A DNA stretch of 64,000 nt from Brachionus plicatilis (taxonomy: Eukaryota; Rotifera; Eurotatoria; Ploima; Brachionidae). Location of the stretch: the NCBI GenBank assembly GCA_010279815.1, contig QEOQ01000694.1, positions 396,234-460,233 on the forward strand, given 5' to 3'. The translations under genes and the position numbers were made by a program. Positions 59,321-64,000 of this stretch are shown piece by piece (within the stretch, counting starts at the first letter, position 1; each line of letters opens with the position of its first letter). Under the pieces are notes generated by a model. It was not told the origin of the DNA, made no database searches, and was given only the letters and a program-made list of their open reading frames with translations.

Positions 59321-61760
59321 TTCGATTTTTTAGAATAGTTTAATCAGTCTAGATAATAATTTGAACAAATTATTTTTTTATAATCAATTTGTTGTTCAAA
59401 TAAAAGGCTAATTAAAAAAAAGATCTTAATTTATTAAATATTTTATCATATTTTTTATATTTTTAAATGAAGGCTCTGATTAGGATAATTTTTCAGATAC
59501 AGTTTTTATTGTTTATATTAATTTGAAATTTTAATAAATAAAGGTTTTCTAATTAAACGTCTCAATACTACTACTTCTACGTGAAAAAATGGAAATTATG
59601 AACTAAATGATTAAAATATTAAATTTAAAAAAAAAGATTTAAATTTATTTTCATTTTAATTTAGAAAGATATTTTTTATGCTCAAAAATAATAATCATTA
59701 CAAAATTTTTTTCATTATTAAATCCTATCTATGCATTAAATACAAAGAAATTGTAATTCTGTATTAATTTTAATAATTAAAAAATGCTAATTTTTGATCA
59801 TTAGCTTCTTTTTGCCAAAAATAAATGAATAAATTTAAATTAAAATAATGTTAAAATGAAATGTTTATATTTTAAGACCAAATTTTATAATATTCATTAT
59901 TTTCAAAAATTAATAAATTTTTGAGCAAACTAATAATTTTTTTAAAATAAAATATGAAGTTGTTTTATAAAAGCTCATAAATTAAATTATCTTTTAGTAA
60001 AAGTTTTCATCAAAATAAAATTTAAGCTTATCTTAAATGATTTGATTTTCATGGACTTGATCGACTAAAAAATTTCAAATTTATTATAAATTTTTTTTAT
60101 AAATCCAACCATTAAATCTCATAATTATTTCATTATTGATAAAAAAATTAAAATAATTAAATTAAAAATTTAAGTAAAATTAACACGATCTTCTATTTCT
60201 ATTTGAAATTATAAATCATGTGACGTTTATCTTTAAGATGAATTTTTTTTTATTCTTAGTTTCTTTGAAACAAAAAGAGAAGCCAACGGGGTCAGTTAAT
60301 CATGTGACCATTTACTCATATTATTAGACTGTTTTATTTTGAGAGGTAAAATTTATGATCAAAAAATATCATCTATATCCAATTAATTGTATGATATTTA
60401 AATTTGATAGAATTCAGAAAAATTTAATTTTTTGACCAAATTATTATTTTTGTCAATAAATATCTTCTGTTCATAACAAACTTATAATTTTATCTGGTTA
60501 AAAAGTATTTTAACATGGTCTAAAACTGACTAACATCAAAATAATTTAAAAAAAAGAATTTTAGTTAAAAGCAAGATAGAATTACTTTAAATTTTTTTGT
60601 ATAAATTCGAAATTTTTCTAAACAAGCTTAAAGTTGAATTATATAAAAATTAATGAAATTAAAAATTTTGATTGTTAAAGAGTGTTGATCAAAATAAAAA
60701 TAACAAAATTATTTAGATAAAATTTGAAAAAAAGAATGATTTTTTTTATTAATCTAGTCATCTGTTGCAATTTTTTATTTTTTATATCTATTTGGTCAAC
60801 TCGTTAGACACTTAAGAAAATTAAACAATGTTCCTAAATATCTTAACTTCCTATTGCATTGTTTTAAAATTAAAATACTTAAAAATCAAAAAAAAAGAGT
60901 ATTTCATTGCAAAATAACCCGTTTCTGTATTTTTTTCTTGTTAAAATTAAAAAAATTAATTTCAAGCTAGCTTTTTCGAAAAGCCCTAAGTTTTACTTAA
61001 ACCCTTTTGACTGGTCATTATATTGTTATCATCTATTCTGTTTAAAAATAAATTTTTATTAATAAGATTGTTTAAAAACCCATTTCAAAATATCCTGCTA
61101 AATTTATGATTCACGGAAAAAATTTAATCGAAACTTAAAATACTTAGACAGATTTACTTACTTTTAAAATTAAGAAAATATTATAATATATGTAATTTAC
61201 TCTTTCAAGATCCAGTGATTTTAATGTGATTGAAAAATATTTTCTCTTAACAAAAGTTTATCTTGCGCTTCCTTAATTTCTAAATAAAATTTATTGATCT
61301 TGGAATAAAATCGCTTATTGGTAATCGAAAGTCGATTTAAGCTGCTATAAATTACAAGTACTGCATTCTATTTTAATAAAATTTTTAGATTCTATTTAAT
61401 TTTGACCAGTTAGTTCTTCGTCATTATTTAATTTATGAGCTCTCCTAAAATTGAAAAATTTTTACCTCATATGTCATTTTATAATAAAATTCTGTAAACA
61501 AAAAAATTAATCAATTATTTTATAAAAATACTTAATAAATCTTTGCAAAAAGAAAAGCCGTGGCCATTCTTAAAAAGTTATCTGAAAAAAAAAAACAAGT
61601 ATGGTTGTAAATTAATCATATTAAAAACACTTTTACGTGTTTAAATTTTTAAGAAATTTAAATTAAGAATTAAAACAGAAATTTTATTTAATTAAACAAA
61701 TATTAAAAAACTATTAATACCTAAACTAATAATATAATATTTAAATACTTTTTTTTTTAT
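59321..61760. other. Spacer between the two MVP genes
   Basis: 2.4 kb of AT-rich DNA without recognisable genes. It includes the promoter of copy 1 and the 3' flank of copy 2. Similarity between the gene copies stops within a few bases of the stop codon, so the 3' flanks are not part of the shared block. Confidence 0.6.
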
Positions 61761-64000
61761 TTAATCTACATCATCTTCTGGATTTTTTCTCTGTTTTTTT
61801 GGAGAAAAATTTCCAATCAATCCATTGGCAGTGTTGAACAAATTGATTGGATTGGATCCATCTGTGATCAGAGTTGATTGAAGTCCAAGAGCCTGCAACA
61901 TTTTAACTTGTAGATCTGGGCCAGCTGTGGCCATGTCTCTGAGAGTTTGGGCACCAATGGCATCGACCATTTTTTTAAATTTGGTCACTTCAACTTCACA
62001 CATTTGAGTTTGTTTGCTAATCTCTATTTCATTTTGTTCTCTAATGTAGCTTAATTCGGCATTTCTAGCCTGAGTGAGTCTTTCGAGCTCAGATTGAGCC
62101 TCGATCTTGACAGCATCGGCTTTGAGTCTGGCTTGCTCAACAGCAGCTTCTCCTTCTATTTTCTGGGACTCTGCTCTTGACTGGGCTTCAGCTTTGGCTT
62201 GTCCAGTGCTTTCAACAGCAGCCGATAAAGCTTGCAATTCCAACAAGGCTCTTCTGGCTTTTTCGGCCTCTGCTTCGTCCAAAATTTTTTGTCTTTCCAA
62301 CTTTCCTCTTGCTTCTTGTTCAGCTCTCTCGGCTTCATGCTTAGCCGTGGCTTCTTGTGAATTGGTGGTAATTTCTATGGCCAATTGCACTGATTTTTGC
62401 AGTGAATCTCTGGTGCGTTGATCGACTGGCTCCACAGCTTGGATATCAATGCTGGTAATAACCAAATTATTTTGCTTAAAAGTGAATTCTTTGCGAACAC
62501 TGCCAGCTTCATCAAGACCAAATACTGATGTTCGAATTATTTTTGCAGAGTTCTTGTGAAAATCATCAAATCCAACTGATGCCACTGCTCCACGTATTCG
62601 GCTAGCAATAGCTTTACAAGCATCGCCAACAAAGTCAGGCACATTGAAGAGCTTGCAGGCTTCTTTTTCGTCCTCTTTATTTATTTTAAAATACCAGCTA
62701 TAAGATAATTTCAAAGACAGCCTAGCGTGGTCCGATGTTTCGATTTGGATGATGTCTGTGAAAAAATCTGGACCCAGCAGCAAACATAATGCCTTGATAA
62801 CATTTGGCTTCTTAGGCACATCTCCTGAAATACTGATCAAAGTAAATTGTTCATCCGGACCCAACATGACCAAATCTGGACCGAATACAACCCGAGACTT
62901 TTTTTCCTTATAGTCATAAACTTGAACAGCTCCATTATGAGGTACACGATATGTAACAACTTGTGATTTGACTCTACGAGGGCTTTCATTTTTTGAATCT
63001 CTGGCGCCTCTTTCAGCCAGGGCATCTTTCAACAAAAGCTTTTCAACTTCAGTTGGTAATTGTTTCTCCCATAGCTCTTCATCTTGATTGAGCATGTAAG
63101 TCTGACCAACAATATCTCTAACTTTTCCACTTTTTATATCCCTAACATAAATACCTTCATTTTCGTCAAGCGGAATGGCTTTTCTTCGAGTTACAACTTC
63201 AACTTCAACTGGTGGAACATAATCAGTGGGACCTTTGATCATCCATCTGTCACCAGGCGATCTTTGCTGTTTATTTTCATCCTCGAAAGATTCAGTACAT
63301 TTCAAAATCAGTCCTTCATCTTCGCCAAGAACATACACATCTTGGATTCCTTTTTCCAATTTTTCACCAGGCTGTAAAAAGAAGCTTTTTTCTCCCTTGA
63401 TCAATCTCTTTTTGCCAAGTTGTGGCTTTCCATCCTGACCAATTGGATCAAGAATTACTGCATATTGGCGTGAGTTCAAAGTGGTCACATCAACTACTCC
63501 GACCACTTGTTCATACACACTCGGAATATGGGTCTCGGTGTCCTCGAGTGTTATCAACCATTCTTCACCATTGAGTCTTTTTTTTCCAAAGTCATCAATA
63601 AATGTTCTTAATGACCTCATATGAAGAGCTTTCTTTTCGGTCAACACATATGCATCCACTACACTAACAACCTCTTCGTAAGCCCCAGGCAAGTAGGCAC
63701 CAGTTTTTTTAACAACCCATTCTTCACCAGTTACTCTATCTTTGCCATTTCGGTCAGTGCATTCCTTTCTGGCTCTTAGTCTAATTGCTTGATTTGGCTT
63801 AATGGTTGTTGCTCGAATTTGTTCTTCTACAGAAACTTCTTTTCTTGGAATATAAGTACCTGGTCCTTCGAACAACCATTCGTCACCAGCGACACGTTTT
63901 TCTCCATTTTCTTCTTCAAAGTCAAGAATGGCTCTGAGTCTGAGAGCCGAGTTGGCCGGCAAAACTCTTAATGGAGTGATATTTTGTTTAAGAGTTTCAC
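61761..64000 (-). CDS. MVP: Major vault protein, copy 2 (partial, intronless here)
   Basis: The frame is open from the window edge to the stop at 61761, 746 codons, lacking about the first 103 residues, which lie beyond the window. Vault repeats, shoulder ([20 protein letters not shown]), cap-helix coiled coil and cap ring are present as in copy 1. None of the four introns of copy 1 is present. From 61761 to about 62457 and from about 63068 to the edge the DNA is nearly identical to copy 1. The region between differs at many synonymous and replacement sites, e.g. [19 protein letters not shown] against [19 protein letters not shown]. The copy looks functional, with no stops or frameshifts. Confidence 0.95.
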   Translation of the reverse strand, partial: ETLKQNITPLRVLPANSALRLRAILDFEEENGEKRVAGDEWLFEGPGTYIPRKEVSVEEQIRATTIKPNQAIRLRARKECTDRNGKDRVTGEEWVVKKTGAYLPGAYEEVVSVVDAYVLTEKKALHMRSLRTFIDDFGKKRLNGEEWLITLEDTETHIPSVYEQVVGVVDVTTLNSRQYAVILDPIGQDGKPQLGKKRLIKGEKSFFLQPGEKLEKGIQDVYVLGEDEGLILKCTESFEDENKQQRSPGDRWMIKGPTDYVPPVEVEVVTRRKAIPLDENEGIYVRDIKSGKVRDIVGQTYMLNQDEELWEKQLPTEVEKLLLKDALAERGARDSKNESPRRVKSQVVTYRVPHNGAVQVYDYKEKKSRVVFGPDLVMLGPDEQFTLISISGDVPKKPNVIKALCLLLGPDFFTDIIQIETSDHARLSLKLSYSWYFKINKEDEKEACKLFNVPDFVGDACKAIASRIRGAVASVGFDDFHKNSAKIIRTSVFGLDEAGSVRKEFTFKQNNLVITSIDIQAVEPVDQRTRDSLQKSVQLAIEITTNSQEATAKHEAERAEQEARGKLERQKILDEAEAEKARRALLELQALSAAVESTGQAKAEAQSRAESQKIEGEAAVEQARLKADAVKIEAQSELERLTQARNAELSYIREQNEIEISKQTQMCEVEVTKFKKMVDAIGAQTLRDMATAGPDLQVKMLQALGLQSTLITDGSNPINLFNTANGLIGNFSPKKQRKNPEDDVD

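Noticed and set aside
62107..63438. Open frames antisense to the vault genes (also at 56355-56669 and 58097-58984)
   Set aside because: The same frames recur in both gene copies only because the coding strand is duplicated; they have no independent support.
1..64000. CRISPR array, bacterial operons, tRNA or rRNA genes
   Set aside because: No spaced direct-repeat array, no Shine-Dalgarno-led gene strings and no cloverleaf or rRNA core sequences were seen; spliced genes show this is eukaryotic nuclear DNA.

Overview
The window comes from a small, very AT-rich invertebrate nuclear genome. The introns of most genes are tiny (about 35-65 nt, a few longer), genes lie on both strands, and the spacers hold many decayed transposons. 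The mix of genes (an animal-type AA15 lytic polysaccharide monooxygenase joined to fungal-type CBM1 modules, tandem major vault protein genes, protocadherins, a ciliary EF-hand protein, SAC1 and eIF3j) and the compact introns suggest a monogonont rotifer such as Brachionus. That assignment is inference from gene content, not a database match.

Layout. 1-2.6 kb: gene-free, two palindromic MITEs. 2.64-4.06 kb (minus): secreted AA15 LPMO with three C-terminal CBM1 modules, one exon per module. 4.47-7.02 kb: a miniature hAT element, a MULE-type element carrying a zinc-finger protein between inverted arrays of about 20-bp repeats, a MITE and a Tc1/mariner-type palindrome. 8.9-10.15 kb (minus): FLYWCH-MULE transposase pseudogene. 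11.56-17.25 kb (minus): complete 16-exon SACM1L, then complete 5-exon EIF3J, 185 bp apart. 18.3-19.45 kb: a 5'-truncated LINE with a 13-bp target duplication, nested in a decayed mariner-like transposase. 19.98-20.72 kb (plus): DRC8/EFCAB2-like EF-hand protein. 21-23.5 kb: a TTAA-flanked MITE and a relic reading frame. 23.58-27.25 kb (minus): divergent cadherin-like receptor. 27.3-46.5 kb: a 19-kb gene desert with a few islands of less AT-rich sequence and LINE remains. 46.54-50.19 kb (minus): clear protocadherin with the same two-exon plan as the first. 51.28-51.59 kb (minus): small RIIa/DPY30-like protein. 54.94-55.91 kb (plus): intronless two-RRM protein behind a TATA box. 56.0-59.3 kb and 61.76 kb to the window end (minus): two tandem major vault protein genes, the second cut by the window edge.

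How the genes relate. They are mostly unrelated neighbours rather than a pathway. Exceptions are the tandem MVP pair (vault shell; blocks at both ends almost identical and a diverged, intron-bearing middle, suggesting gene conversion), the two same-strand cadherins around a possible regulatory desert, and EIF3J-SACM1L, whose close spacing could reflect co-transcription. The most notable finds are the animal LPMO with tandem fungal-type cellulose-binding exons, the FLYWCH-only MULE-type element with 20-bp subterminal repeat arrays, and the mosaic vault gene pair. All splice models were read by eye and checked by reading-frame arithmetic.
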